The notes: generated from the letters alone by a model not told the origin. A stretch of DNA of 64,000 nt from Methylocystis sp. (GCF_021731785.1 NZ_JAKFWS010000031.1:62001-126000); one strand, 5' to 3'. Shown: positions 41,554 through 51,040, counted from the stretch's first letter. Translations and numbers: made by a program.

Positions 41554-43862
41554 TCCCGCGCGAGATTTCAGGACCGCAGGATCGGTTCGAGCGCTCGGGC
41601 GCTCAGGCGTTGCGTGACTTGAGGCCGATCTCGACGCGAGCGTGGGCCGCGTTGATGAGCGAATTTTCGGGGGCTGTGCTCGCGGTCGCCGCCGGCGTGA
41701 TGGCGTTCGAGCCGGCCGCAGTCGAGGTGATCGTTCCGGCGGCTATCGGTTACGCTGGTCTGGTGCTGACGCGGCGAGTCAAATTGCCGCTGCGGTTGCC
41801 GAAGAGCGCGGGGATGAAGGATTGGAATGACCCGGATCCGAAAAACCGGCAGCCGCGGCGGGCGGCGGGCGTAGTGTATCTCGGCCGCGACGTGAACGGC
41901 AAGGAATTGTGGATCACCGCGCCAGACGCGCGCCAACATGGGACGATTCCGGGAACGACCGGCGCGGGAAAGACGACGGCGATCCTGAGTTTCTTATGCA
42001 ACGCCCTGACTCATGGGAGCGGCTTCGTCCTGGTCGACGGCAAGGGGGACAGCGAGCTGTTCGGCGAGGTGATGGCGTTCGCGCGGCGGTTCGGGCGCGA
42101 GGACGACGTGTTGCATCTCAATCTGCTCGTCGCCAGCGGCAGCAAGGAGAGCCACAGCTTCAATCCTTTCGCGACGGGCAACGCCGACCAGATTCGCGAG
42201 ATGGTGGTGAGCCAACTCGGAGAACAAGCGGCCAATGATTCGAACGGCGTGTTCCGCAGCCGCGCCGTCGCGCTGATTGGAGCCGTTATACCGGTTTTGA
42301 CGTGGATCAGGGATCACGCGGGCATAGGAATCGACATCGAGAAGATTCGCGACGCGCTGGAATTGCGCGTGATCTGGAAACTGGCGGTTAAGGGCGATTA
42401 CGAGCTGCGCGATCCGGCGACGAGCAAGACGAGGGACATTCGGCTGGATTTGCCGCAGGACGTCGTCTACCCGCTGAGAGCCTATCTCGGGGAGCTTCCA
42501 GGCTATGATACGGAGCTCGACTACAACAAGCAGAAATCGGACGATCCGTCGAAGCAGCATGGCTATGCGCGATTCTACTTCACGGAAATGTTCACGCAGT
42601 TGGGGGTGTCGCTCGGACACATCTTCAAAGTCGAGCAGGGCGACATCGACATGCGCGACGTGATCCTGAATCGGCGCATACTCGTGGTCTCCTTGCCGGA
42701 TTTGGAGAATTCGTCCGACACGTTGGCGGGGCTGGGCAAGATCGTGGTGACGTCAGTGCGCGGCATGATGGCGCAGATGTTGAGCACGCCGAGGGCGATG
42801 CTGGGGCCGGACGCTCCTTATCCGGTGGTGTTCGACGAGGTTTCGTCTTACGCGACGAGCGATTTGGCGCGGATGTTGAGGCAGGGTCGCGCCCTGAATA
42901 TTTCGTTCTGGCTTGGCTTTCAGGAAGTCTCGGGCATTTTCGCCGAGCTCGGCGAGAGAACATACACGCTGCTCGGCAACGCTGCTCTCACCGTGGCGAT
43001 GCGTTTGCAAGACGCCAATCGAACGCGTCAATGGATAGAGGAGACGTCGGGCAAGGCGGATGTGGCTCAGGCGACGAGCTATCGTGGCGGGGACATCGGC
43101 GAATATCACGACACGCGCCAGGCCGATGTGCGGCAGGTGGCGCGCGTGGACTGGCGGGACCTTCAGCGCCTGATCGAGGGCGAGGCGATCATTCTGTCGG
43201 GCGACCGGCGCATTCACGCCAAGGTGTTTCATGCGGTGGTGGACAAGACCGGGCCGAAGCGGCTGGTGCGGCCTGTTCCGCTGGAGCTACCCGCGCGTCA
43301 AACGGTCCAGGATCATCGGGAACGCATTCGGGAGATCGCGAGCCGGATCGAGAACGGGATCATCGCGGCCGGTGGGGCGGAGCCAATGTCGCCGACATTA
43401 CGGGCTATGTATGAGGGGTTCCGCGACGAGCTGGAGAAGGGCGGCAACGGGCGGGCGTGCGTCGATGCGGCGATCGCGGCCGCCGGGAGGGTTCCCTTCG
43501 CTCCTGGCGAGACGGGCGGATGGCAGGCGCGGTTCGCGCCGATGCTGGAGTCGGCGGTGGATGGAACGCCGGGAGAATCGGCGCATGTCGTGGCGCTGCT
43601 CGATCCTGGCGACGCCAGGCTTTTTACCACGCTCGTCGAGATCGAGACGACCGCCGGAGCGTCGGAGCAGAAAGCGCGAGAAAATGTGTCGGCTCTGATG
43701 GCGCGGGTCGCGGCGGCGGTGAAGGAATTCGGCGGTCGGAAACCAACACCTCCGACCGCCTCTAAATTGCGCGAGAATTTGGAGATGCGCGTGATCGCCG
43801 GAGGGGCCGATGTCGATGAGGCGCAGCCGGCGGTCAGACGAAGCATGGGAGCGTCGCCTTGA
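41550..43862 (+). CDS. trbC: TrbC/DotL (IcmO) type IV coupling protein
   Basis: 770 aa from ATG 41550 (ATGA overlap). Two membrane helices near 45-90 (LAVAAGVMAFEPAAVEVIV region), then the TraD/VirD4-like motor: Walker A PGTTGAGKTTAILSFL (about residue 133-148), ILVVSLPDLENSSDTLAGLG, Walker B region YPVVFDEVSSYATSDLARML, and RALNISFWLGFQEVSGIF. The C-terminal 150 residues form the variable tail that in DotL binds adaptors. It delivers the relaxosome to the channel. Confidence 0.95.
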   Translation: MIPREISGPQDRFERSGAQALRDLRPISTRAWAALMSEFSGAVLAVAAGVMAFEPAAVEVIVPAAIGYAGLVLTRRVKLPLRLPKSAGMKDWNDPDPKNRQPRRAAGVVYLGRDVNGKELWITAPDARQHGTIPGTTGAGKTTAILSFLCNALTHGSGFVLVDGKGDSELFGEVMAFARRFGREDDVLHLNLLVASGSKESHSFNPFATGNADQIREMVVSQLGEQAANDSNGVFRSRAVALIGAVIPVLTWIRDHAGIGIDIEKIRDALELRVIWKLAVKGDYELRDPATSKTRDIRLDLPQDVVYPLRAYLGELPGYDTELDYNKQKSDDPSKQHGYARFYFTEMFTQLGVSLGHIFKVEQGDIDMRDVILNRRILVVSLPDLENSSDTLAGLGKIVVTSVRGMMAQMLSTPRAMLGPDAPYPVVFDEVSSYATSDLARMLRQGRALNISFWLGFQEVSGIFAELGERTYTLLGNAALTVAMRLQDANRTRQWIEETSGKADVAQATSYRGGDIGEYHDTRQADVRQVARVDWRDLQRLIEGEAIILSGDRRIHAKVFHAVVDKTGPKRLVRPVPLELPARQTVQDHRERIREIASRIENGIIAAGGAEPMSPTLRAMYEGFRDELEKGGNGRACVDAAIAAAGRVPFAPGETGGWQARFAPMLESAVDGTPGESAHVVALLDPGDARLFTTLVEIETTAGASEQKARENVSALMARVAAAVKEFGGRKPTPPTASKLRENLEMRVIAGGADVDEAQPAVRRSMGASP

Positions 43863-44773
43863 AAAACAGAGAGAGACGTGCGGGCGCGCTTCGGCGCGGC
43901 GCGGCGATTTTGGGAATTGCGCTGTTGCCTGTGGCGTTCGCGGGATGCCAAGACGAGGAACAGGCGGAGAGTCGGCAGCGGCCGCAGACGTTCATGACGG
44001 CGCAGGCCCCACGGCCGTTCGCGGGGGCTGGGCCGGTTCAGACTGCGCGCCCGACTGACGCCGCCAAATTCGCCTATACCCATGAATTGTGGATTGTGGT
44101 GGCGCCGCGCTGGGTGGGGCCGCATTTCGAGCGAGCGAAGTCGTTATGCGCGAGCGACGCGTCACTGCGATGCGTCCTGCTGGACGCGAGCACGAATCTG
44201 AACGACGGCGGCCCCTCTCGCCCGAGCGCCAATCTCCAGGTGCGGCTTCCCCACGGGTCGGTCGCCGCGTTTACGAAGATCGTGACGACGGCGGTCGAGG
44301 GGGAAAATCAGAGCGATCTTGTGGTGAGCCGGTCGGCGACACGGTTGGAGGATCTCGGCCAGCCGCTCGCCGATACCAAACGGCGACGGGAGCAGCTGGA
44401 CGATTATCGCAATCGTCTGAAGGCGCTGGAGGGGCGCGCGGATACGCGGGCGGAGGATCTGATCAAGATCGCCAACGAACTGTCGCGCACGCAGTCGCAG
44501 ATCGAAGAAATCGACGAGCAGCGACGTAAGCTGGAGGAACGCGTCGACACCGAGCTGGTGAGCGTCTTCATTCAATCGGAAGCGCCGTCCGGCGGGCCGC
44601 TGGCTCCGATCGAACAGGTGTGGAGGCGCGCGGCGAACATCATCGGGGCGAGCGCGGCGGCGGCGCTTCGCTTCGCGCTGATGGCGGCGCCGTGGACGCC
44701 GCTCATTTTTATTGTCGCCCTTTTGTTGCGCTGGATTCTGCGGGGCTGGCGGCGCCGCCGCGAAGATGCTTAG
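43859..44773 (+). CDS. DUF4349-type lipoprotein with coiled coil
   Basis: 304 aa from TTG 43859, overlapping the trbC stop (TTGA). The signal (LGIALLPVAFAGC) ends in a lipobox, Cys about 30. A two-strand domain (SANLQVRLPHGSVAAFTKIV) leads into a coiled coil (EQLDDYRNRLKALEGRADTR, NELSRTQSQIEEIDEQRRKL) and one C-terminal membrane helix followed by an Arg-rich tail, the layout of DUF4349 proteins. Function unknown; both ends would be membrane-fixed. Confidence 0.72.
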   Translation: MKNRERRAGALRRGAAILGIALLPVAFAGCQDEEQAESRQRPQTFMTAQAPRPFAGAGPVQTARPTDAAKFAYTHELWIVVAPRWVGPHFERAKSLCASDASLRCVLLDASTNLNDGGPSRPSANLQVRLPHGSVAAFTKIVTTAVEGENQSDLVVSRSATRLEDLGQPLADTKRRREQLDDYRNRLKALEGRADTRAEDLIKIANELSRTQSQIEEIDEQRRKLEERVDTELVSVFIQSEAPSGGPLAPIEQVWRRAANIIGASAAAALRFALMAAPWTPLIFIVALLLRWILRGWRRRREDA

Positions 44774-45350
44774 TGGGAGCGAAGCGTTTGGCGCGGGGCT
44801 CGGCGGTCTCGTTGAGGCGCTGGCGCGCAACAGGGGGACGGCGCTCATCGCGCTCGGCGCCGTCGGGTTCCTTTGTCTGGCGTTTCTCTCCCTTCGGACG
44901 CGCCCGCCGCGTTACCGGCGCGGACGCTTTCTTTCCCAAAACGAGAAGCGCTTCCTTTGCGCCCTGGACGAGGCGGTGGGGGAGGACTATCGCGTTTTTG
45001 CGCAAGTGCGGCTCGCCGATCTCCTCGATGTCGATGCGGGCCCGCGCGAGCCACGACGATGGCGAGCGATGCGGCCCGTATTCGGCAAGAGCGTCGATTT
45101 CGTGATTTGCGCCGCGGCGACATTGGAGCCGGCGGCGGCGATCGAAGTCGACGACCGAACGCATCTGCTTTCCCATCGCCAGGAGCGGGACGTGTTCGTC
45201 AATACGGTGTTCGCGGAGATCGGGTTGCCGTTGCTGCGCGTGTCGGCTCGACGCAGTTACTCGGCGAGCGCGGTCAGGAAGATGCTGGCCGACGGCGGCG
45301 TCGATTGTGGATCGGCGAGAACCGGTTTCAAAGCTATGGAGCGACTATGA
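44766..45350 (+). CDS. DUF2726-like, membrane-anchored PD-(D/E)XK-type protein
   Basis: 194 aa from ATG 44766, overlapping the preceding gene by 8 bp. One N-terminal membrane helix (ALIALGAVGFLCLAFLSLRT), then FLSQNEKRFLCALDEAVGED, VFAQVRLADLL, FGKSVDFVICAAATLEPAAA and IEVDDRTHLLSHRQERDVFV, typical of DUF2726: the D-x(n)-IE-x-D core resembles very-short-patch/PD-(D/E)XK nucleases. Common in IncI-like and other plasmids; role in transfer unknown. Confidence 0.72.
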   Translation: MLSGSEAFGAGLGGLVEALARNRGTALIALGAVGFLCLAFLSLRTRPPRYRRGRFLSQNEKRFLCALDEAVGEDYRVFAQVRLADLLDVDAGPREPRRWRAMRPVFGKSVDFVICAAATLEPAAAIEVDDRTHLLSHRQERDVFVNTVFAEIGLPLLRVSARRSYSASAVRKMLADGGVDCGSARTGFKAMERL

Positions 45351-45514
45351 GAAATGCGTTTACCATTTTGGTCGCCGTGGCTCTCGTCGGCGTCGTGGTC
45401 GCGGCCTATGCCGGCGGCGACGGAAAGGGTTTGGAAAAATCCGTGATGCACGGCGTCGGATGGGGGATCGGCCGCGAGATTGCCCACAATGTCTTTCGTC
45501 ACGTCTTTCACTAA
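45347..45514 (+). CDS. Small membrane protein
   Basis: 55 aa from ATG 45347 (ATGA overlap). One membrane helix (AFTILVAVALVGVVVAAYAG) and a His/Gly-rich tail (MHGVGWGIGREIAHNVFRHV). The coupling to the preceding gene is the main support. Confidence 0.6.
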   Translation: MRNAFTILVAVALVGVVVAAYAGGDGKGLEKSVMHGVGWGIGREIAHNVFRHVFH

Positions 45515-45701
45515 GAGGACGTTCGGCTCCGCGCTCGTTTTGAAAGGCGCAGGGTGCGTGTGCGCTCATTCGCGTGTCGCACATTGTATCTGCATCGGCG
45601 GCATTTTGTGGGTGATGGGCGGTTTGATTTTGGCGCAAGGCGTCACAGAGTTTGCCGGCGTCCTCGGGGAGCCCGTCGGCGGCGTGAGAGGGGCCCTATG
45701 A
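45489..45701 (+). CDS. Possible small membrane protein
   Basis: 70 aa from ATG 45489, overlapping the preceding gene by 26 bp; its TGA overlaps the next ATG (ATGA), suggesting translation. One hydrophobic helix (ICIGGILWVMGGLILAQGVT). A later start near 45555-45600 is possible. Confidence 0.35.
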   Translation: MSFVTSFTKRTFGSALVLKGAGCVCAHSRVAHCICIGGILWVMGGLILAQGVTEFAGVLGEPVGGVRGAL

Positions 45702-46000
45702 CGCGGGAAAGAAATAGTCGAATGGTTTGGCCGGGTTTGATGCGGACGATTGGCTCGCTGACGTGTCTCATCGCGAGTGGCGCGAGCGCTTGGGCCGACG
45801 GCTGCTATGCTCTGAACGGCGGCTCGGCCGTCGGCCGGCGTTACACCGACACGCTCGCAGAGGCGACGCGCCTCGCCGTCGGCGCTGCGACGGTTCGGAA
45901 ACTGGAGCTTGGGCGGGCCTATACGATGGAGTTCCGCGGCGACCGCCTGAACTTGGTGATCGACAAAGCGGAGATCGTCGTGGCGGTTCGCTGCGGCTGA
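45698..46000 (+). CDS. Peptidase inhibitor I78 family protein
   Basis: 100 aa from ATG 45698. An export signal (LMRTIGSLTCLIASGASAWA) precedes a small domain: LAEATRLAVGAATVRKLELG, YTMEFRGDRLNLVIDKAEIV and VAVRCG, the I78 inhibitor core (GAxxVR, TxDxRxDRLNxxxD, RCG). Family members inhibit serine proteases. In a transfer operon it could protect secreted channel parts from periplasmic proteases, but this is inference. Confidence 0.75.
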   Translation: MTRERNSRMVWPGLMRTIGSLTCLIASGASAWADGCYALNGGSAVGRRYTDTLAEATRLAVGAATVRKLELGRAYTMEFRGDRLNLVIDKAEIVVAVRCG

Positions 46001-46067
46001 TCTTCATTCCGGTTGCGCCGCATGCGCGGGCGCGATCATCGATAACGACGCGAATTGCCGCGACTGG

Positions 46068-46078
46068 CCATTCGCGCC
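46068..46078 (+). promoter_or_regulatory. Recurring motif CCATTCGCGCC before the DUF1173 gene
   Basis: Coding strand, 48 bp before ATG 46126. Confidence 0.3.
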
Positions 46079-46125
46079 TCGACGACAAATCATCTCGGGA
46101 CCTGATCAACGTGAGAGGTCTCGTG

Positions 46126-47613
46126 ATGAACGACAAATCATATGACATTGCGTTGCTTCGTGCGGCTCCCAAGGGAGACGCCGATGCGTCGACGCAATGC
46201 CTGACGCCGGTCGAAGACCAGCTTCTTCGCGAAGCCTTCGGACGCTATGGCGGAGAGGCGCAGGCGCGAGCCGATGCGGCCTTGGTCGTGGCGCGCTATC
46301 AGCAGATGGGCGGTGGCATGTGGTTCGTTTGTGGCTGTCGTGAAGACGGTGGCCGCTTTCCGGTGCTGGTTCCGGTTTCCCAAACGCACATCCGTCGGCA
46401 TGAGGATGGGATCTGGCCGGGGCATGACGAGGCATGCGATTTTTTCCGCGACCCGGAACAGCAATGCGCCATCTTGCGCAGCTACCGGCGCGAATCCGGT
46501 AATGACGCGATCCGATTGGCGAGAGCGTTCGGAGAGCCGGGTCCAAAGTTGGAGCGAGCGTTTGTTGGGGTGTCCGTTGCGAGGAGCCGGCCGACGCTGG
46601 CTCGTCTTCTCGCTCGGATCGTCGATGACGCGGGACTGCAGAAGATTCCGCCCGGCTGGCGGAAACCACCGTCGCTGCGCGACCAGTCGGCGGCGCTCTG
46701 GGAGGCGGCCAGGGGCGTGTATTTGGACTCCAATGTGCGTCTTCCGGATTTCTTTTGCACCAGTGCGCGCAAGCTCGGGGAGTTAGTCGAAAAGATCGGC
46801 AAAACGAGGCCGGGACGCTTCACGTGCACCCGTCCGCACGGCGTATTGATCGCGCGCCTCGAGGCGATTCACTCGGGCGCGCTCGAACCGATGGCCGGCG
46901 ATCCGATTCCGGTGCGCGGACGCATCGCCGTGTTCGGGGAGCGGGCAGGGCGTGGTGGATCGCTCGCGGACAATGCGCGAGCGCCCTATCTCGCGGCTTG
47001 TGTAGTTGGGCGTGCGGAGGACGACGGGCCAGTGGAAGTCTTGTCGGCCTATGCGCATCCTTGCGCGAGCGCGGACCATTTGATGCTCGTCGACAGCGAT
47101 TACGAGAGGCGGACTCTTGCGCAATTGCGAAGTCTCCAGGAATGGCTCGAGAAAAAACGCGGCGTCGGTCTCACGATCGAAAAGCCGGTGTTCGAACTGG
47201 GACCTGTCGATGAAGGGGAAAATTCGTCAGTGGGACGAGGGGTCTGCATTCCGGATTTCGTGTTGCGCGCGACGGGCGTCGGCGACGGTGGGCATGAGAT
47301 CGCGATCATCGAGACGATGGGATTCGCAGATGCGAGCTATCGCACCCGCAAGACGCGGATGCACGCGATGATGAGCGCCGCGCTCGGCGGCGCACCGGTC
47401 GTGATGCACGATTTCGTGGAGATCGGCAGCATGAGTCGGGAAGAGTATGATCGCGCGTTTTGGCGCGGCCTGATGCGACTCGTGGCGGGGCGCGGAGATG
47501 TTCCGACGCGAGATGGCGGGATCCGGAGGCCGAGAGATATTCGATGCGCGCCGGTTCAGCCCCCGGGCGAGGGGGAAGAACGTCGCGGAACAGGAGCGTC
47601 GGCAGCCGGCTGA
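46126..47613 (+). CDS. DUF1173-like plasmid protein
   Basis: 495 aa from ATG 46126 (GTG 46111 possible). The N-terminal part has MWFVCGCREDGGRFPVLVPV, QTHIRRHEDGIWPGHDEACD and FFRDPEQQCAILRSY, a Cys/His set that probably binds zinc; the C-terminal part (IPDFVLRATGVGDGGHEIAI, ETMGFADASYRTRKTRMHAM) has the D-(x)n-E-x-G look of a restriction-endonuclease-type fold. DUF1173 proteins are frequent on rhizobial plasmids next to transfer genes; function unknown. Its 3' end overlaps the convergent relaxase gene by 58 bp. Confidence 0.65.
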   Translation: MNDKSYDIALLRAAPKGDADASTQCLTPVEDQLLREAFGRYGGEAQARADAALVVARYQQMGGGMWFVCGCREDGGRFPVLVPVSQTHIRRHEDGIWPGHDEACDFFRDPEQQCAILRSYRRESGNDAIRLARAFGEPGPKLERAFVGVSVARSRPTLARLLARIVDDAGLQKIPPGWRKPPSLRDQSAALWEAARGVYLDSNVRLPDFFCTSARKLGELVEKIGKTRPGRFTCTRPHGVLIARLEAIHSGALEPMAGDPIPVRGRIAVFGERAGRGGSLADNARAPYLAACVVGRAEDDGPVEVLSAYAHPCASADHLMLVDSDYERRTLAQLRSLQEWLEKKRGVGLTIEKPVFELGPVDEGENSSVGRGVCIPDFVLRATGVGDGGHEIAIIETMGFADASYRTRKTRMHAMMSAALGGAPVVMHDFVEIGSMSREEYDRAFWRGLMRLVAGRGDVPTRDGGIRRPRDIRCAPVQPPGEGEERRGTGASAAG

Positions 47614-50600
47614 TCGGCTGTCCTCGGTCGAGCGCGCGGCGCAGAGCGCTGTTGAAGCAACCCGGCGTCGAGACTTTGAAGCGTGTCGCGAAGCAAGGCG
47701 GAGTTGCGTTTTGCGTCCTCACCGAATTCGGCGATGTGCCGCGCCAGATGGTCGATGAGGATGTTCGAGCATGCTCGTTCCCGGGCCTGCCGTCCGGCGT
47801 CTTTGCATTCCGACGCCCATTTATGAAACGCGTGGCTCTGTTTGATGAAGGCGTCGATCCCTCGCTCCTTGGTCCGTCGGTAGGCCTCGACGAGATCGAG
47901 GGCGAGCGATTTATAAGGCTTGTGCGCCATGTCGGCGGCGACGCGCCGCCATAAGTCCTCGCTCTCGATCGGCTTGGCGTCGCCGAGCGCCCGGCTTCTT
48001 TTCTCGGCCTCGTAGACGGCGGCTTCGGAAATCATCGTCCAGGTTTGTCCTCTGGCGCGGCTTTCGGCGACGTAGGCCTTGAAGGCGGTGATGCCGGCGC
48101 TGCCGCGCGGCAGGGCGTCGATATGTTCGTCGGAGGTGCGGCCCTGCGCGGCGTCGACGGTCAGAGCGTGACCAAAACCGAGCATGAGGCGTTTGGTCTT
48201 CGGATCGATCAGCCGTCGCCACTCGACCTCGCCGATTTGCCCTTTTGCGTTTTGAAGAACCAGCCCTTCGTCCGTCTTGCCGAGCACTTTGACGACATGG
48301 CCGTTATAGCCGATCGGCCCCTGCTTGCCGTCGATGCGCGCCCAAGTATAGCGATAGAGGCGCAGATGATCTCCGGTGGCGATCGGCAGGTCGAAGGTGT
48401 GCGGTTCGTTGGAGCCGCGCGGGGCGACGGCCTTGTGGATCGTCTCGTCATCGCCGATTTCGCCGCGCGCTTTCAGGCGGTGGCGTATCGCCACACTGAT
48501 GGCGGCGGCGTCCTCGTTGGTGAGTGTCGAGACGGTGACGCTGCGTGTCGCGCCCCCAGCCCGCAACATATCGCGTCGATTGAGATAGAAGCCGGCGATT
48601 TTGCTGGCGACCTGGTCGTAGTCGCCGCCGACGAGCATGGCCGAGCCGTCTTCCCTTTTCATGGAGAGGGCTTCTTGCGCCTTGGCGTCGCGAAAGAGGC
48701 CGGCGATCTGGCGATGGCGCCTGTCGATCTGGCGAACGGCCGTCAGGAGTTCGGGCTGCGCCGTCCGCGGCAGGGCGCGGCGCATGATCTCGATCGTGTC
48801 GCCGGCTTCGATCGCCTGGGCCTGCTCGCGGTCGCCGAGCGCCTTGATGGTCATGCCGGTTTTGGCTTGCAGTTCGAGCAGCCGCAGCATCGGTCGCGGG
48901 GCGATCTGGCTGATCTCGTCGATGACGAGGATCGTGTTGCGGGTCGGGATGAATTCCCCCGATTCGACAGTATTCAAGAAGGGTTCGAGCGCCCGCGTCC
49001 ATTGAACGCCGGGGACTTGCAACTGGTCGGCTTGGCTCCAGGCGGTGGACACGCCGACGATTTCCCGTCCGCCCGCGTCGAAACGCGTGTCGGCTTTCCA
49101 GGCGGCGACAAGCGGCTGCAGGAGCGTGGTCTTGCCGGAGCCGGCGACGCCGGTAAGCAGCGTGAGCGCGCCGCCCTGGCCGAGCGCGTAGATGGCGGCT
49201 TTCTGGGCGGCGCCGTGTTCCGGTTCGCTATCGAAATCGAGCCCGGAGGCGTCGATGGCGTCGCGAATGGCTTTTGTGGGGAGAGCGCCGGAGATGTCGA
49301 GGGCCGCGCGCGTAGCGCGTCGTTGCAAGTCCGCCTCGATGCGGATTTGCGCGGAGTTGGTGACGCGCAGCACTTCTCTGGCCTCGTCGTCGGCCGGATC
49401 GCGTTTGGCCCAGGCCATCACCAGATCGACATGTTCGCCTCTGAGCTCGATGCCCTTGCGTTCGATCAGTTCGACGACGCGGTCGATGTCCTCCGCGCCG
49501 CCGCCGACGCCGGCCCCGATTAGTCCGCGCGCTGCGTGGGTGCGAAGTTTGTCGTGGTCGATGACGGCCGATGTGTGGAATTCGTCGGCGAGATGCTTCG
49601 CCGCGAAGGCGTAGGCCTGTTCGTAACGCTCGGCGTCGGTGAGCGTCTTGTGTTGGACGTCGTCCAACACGGTCGTGTGTTCCCAGCCGATCGCCTCTGC
49701 CTGGGCGCGCCAGATTTGATGATCGTTTTTCTCGCCGTGCTTGGCGAGGCGCGCGGCGACGCCAGCCTCTGCAAGGATTTCGGCCTTTTTCTCAGCGGAG
49801 ATGTCGTCCCAATCGAGGCCCTGGCTGGTCGCGAAGGCTTTGGCGTTGCGCAGGACCTGATGGCGGCTCTTGCTGAACGCCTCATTGGCGAATTGAGGAA
49901 TGTCGGCAATGACGACGGCTTCTTCTTTTGCGTCATAGGCGACGCGGATACCGAGCGCCCGCAATTCGTCGGCGAGGACGGCTTGACCGAAGGCGCCGAA
50001 CTCGTGGACACGCGAGTGTAGGCGCTGGGTGTCGAGCGAGCCGATATGGCCGTCGTCGGTGACGACGATGTTGAACATGGCGTTGTGAATGTGATCGTGC
50101 GGGTCGCCGGCGATCGGCGCTTCCAGGAGATAGGTGGCGCCGTCGCGACCGTCTTGGACAGGAAGGGTCGGGCGGGCGATGTAATGGCGAAAACTGACCC
50201 ATGTGACCGCACCTGGATCGGAGCCGTTCTCGCCCGCGCGTCCCCGCCTGGCCCAGCCGATTTCTCGGGCGATATAGTGCATGGCGGCGTCGTTGGCGCG
50301 AGCGATGGCGGTGCGGATGGCGGCGGATTCGGCCGGGCTGGCGGCGAATTCGGCCGCCAGCGTCACGGATTTGTGCGGCGAGAAGGTGAAGTCGTAACCG
50401 CTGATGTCTCTTTTGTGTTTGGACCAGGCCTCGCCATTGTCGGCGCGCTTGCCTTCGAACAGGCGGTCGAGTTCTTCGTCTTTCGGCGCATGATGAGAAT
50501 TGACGCCGAGGGCGCGGGCGATCGGCAGCGGCATGTCGCGTCGCCATTGCGGGCCGCTGTCGGAGCCGGCGTAATAGTCGGTGAGCCGGCTGCCGGGCTC

Positions 50601-50720
50601 GAGCGGGCGACCGGGAGCCTCGGGCGTTTGTGCGGCGGACTGACCGATTTTGGCCTCGGTGAAATACATACGGACGAGCTTGCCGTTGGAGCCGGCGGCG
50701 AATTTGCGAAAGGTGATCAT
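47556..50720 (-). CDS. MOB_F-type relaxase-helicase (TrwC/TraI family)
   Basis: 1054 aa from ATG 50720. Relaxase part: catalytic-tyrosine region LTDYYAGSDSGPQW (Tyr about 49-50), GYDFTFSPHKSVTLAAEF, and the metal-binding GDPHDHIHNAMFNIV with His at about 208, 210 and 212. Helicase part: Walker A LLTGVAGSGKTTLLQPL (about residue 525), Walker B VIDEISQIAPRPMLRLLELQ, and C-terminal RecD-like motifs including GFGHALTVDAAQGRTSDEHI. It nicks oriT, stays bound to the transferred strand and unwinds it. MOB_F relaxases normally travel with MPF_F or MPF_T systems, not with an IncI-type machine. Confidence 0.94.
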   Translation of the reverse strand: MITFRKFAAGSNGKLVRMYFTEAKIGQSAAQTPEAPGRPLEPGSRLTDYYAGSDSGPQWRRDMPLPIARALGVNSHHAPKDEELDRLFEGKRADNGEAWSKHKRDISGYDFTFSPHKSVTLAAEFAASPAESAAIRTAIARANDAAMHYIAREIGWARRGRAGENGSDPGAVTWVSFRHYIARPTLPVQDGRDGATYLLEAPIAGDPHDHIHNAMFNIVVTDDGHIGSLDTQRLHSRVHEFGAFGQAVLADELRALGIRVAYDAKEEAVVIADIPQFANEAFSKSRHQVLRNAKAFATSQGLDWDDISAEKKAEILAEAGVAARLAKHGEKNDHQIWRAQAEAIGWEHTTVLDDVQHKTLTDAERYEQAYAFAAKHLADEFHTSAVIDHDKLRTHAARGLIGAGVGGGAEDIDRVVELIERKGIELRGEHVDLVMAWAKRDPADDEAREVLRVTNSAQIRIEADLQRRATRAALDISGALPTKAIRDAIDASGLDFDSEPEHGAAQKAAIYALGQGGALTLLTGVAGSGKTTLLQPLVAAWKADTRFDAGGREIVGVSTAWSQADQLQVPGVQWTRALEPFLNTVESGEFIPTRNTILVIDEISQIAPRPMLRLLELQAKTGMTIKALGDREQAQAIEAGDTIEIMRRALPRTAQPELLTAVRQIDRRHRQIAGLFRDAKAQEALSMKREDGSAMLVGGDYDQVASKIAGFYLNRRDMLRAGGATRSVTVSTLTNEDAAAISVAIRHRLKARGEIGDDETIHKAVAPRGSNEPHTFDLPIATGDHLRLYRYTWARIDGKQGPIGYNGHVVKVLGKTDEGLVLQNAKGQIGEVEWRRLIDPKTKRLMLGFGHALTVDAAQGRTSDEHIDALPRGSAGITAFKAYVAESRARGQTWTMISEAAVYEAEKRSRALGDAKPIESEDLWRRVAADMAHKPYKSLALDLVEAYRRTKERGIDAFIKQSHAFHKWASECKDAGRQARERACSNILIDHLARHIAEFGEDAKRNSALLRDTLQSLDAGLLQQRSAPRARPRTADQPAADAPVPRRSSPSPGG

Positions 50721-50722
50721 CG

Positions 50723-51040
50723 TCAGGCCTTTGCAAGAGCGGAGAAGTGCGTCTCGAGCGCCTCGACGGTCTTGCTCGGCAGGTTTTGCTGCATGTCGAT
50801 GAGGAGATCGACGGCCTTGCGCGTGAGGATAAGTTGTTCGCGTCCCTGGGCGATCAGATGGGCGAGCAACTCACTCAGGGTCGGCTCCCCGGCGTTGTCC
50901 TTGGGCGTGAGGAGGGCGATGATTTCGTCGAGGCGAGCGATGGCGAGCCGGTTTTGATCGTTCTGGCTCTTCGCCGCCGCGAGGATATTGTGGGTTTCGG
51001 TCTCGATACGGGAGAGAGCGTCTTTCAGTTCGTCGGTCAT
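50723..51040 (-). CDS. Small coiled-coil protein upstream of relaxase
   Basis: 105 aa from ATG 51040 (TTG 51052 is in frame but lacks support). Helical, acidic N-terminus (MTDELKDALSRIETETHNIL), AAAKSQNDQNRLAIARLDEI and LILTRKAVDLLIDMQQNLPS. Ends two bases before the relaxase start, so co-translated. Its position suggests a relaxosome accessory protein, though it lacks an obvious ribbon-helix-helix. Confidence 0.65.
   Translation of the reverse strand: MTDELKDALSRIETETHNILAAAKSQNDQNRLAIARLDEIIALLTPKDNAGEPTLSELLAHLIAQGREQLILTRKAVDLLIDMQQNLPSKTVEALETHFSALAKA

Noticed and set aside
48045-49523. 492-codon plus-strand frame opposite the relaxase
   Set aside because: Antisense to the helicase part of a clear MOB_F relaxase; no start signal.
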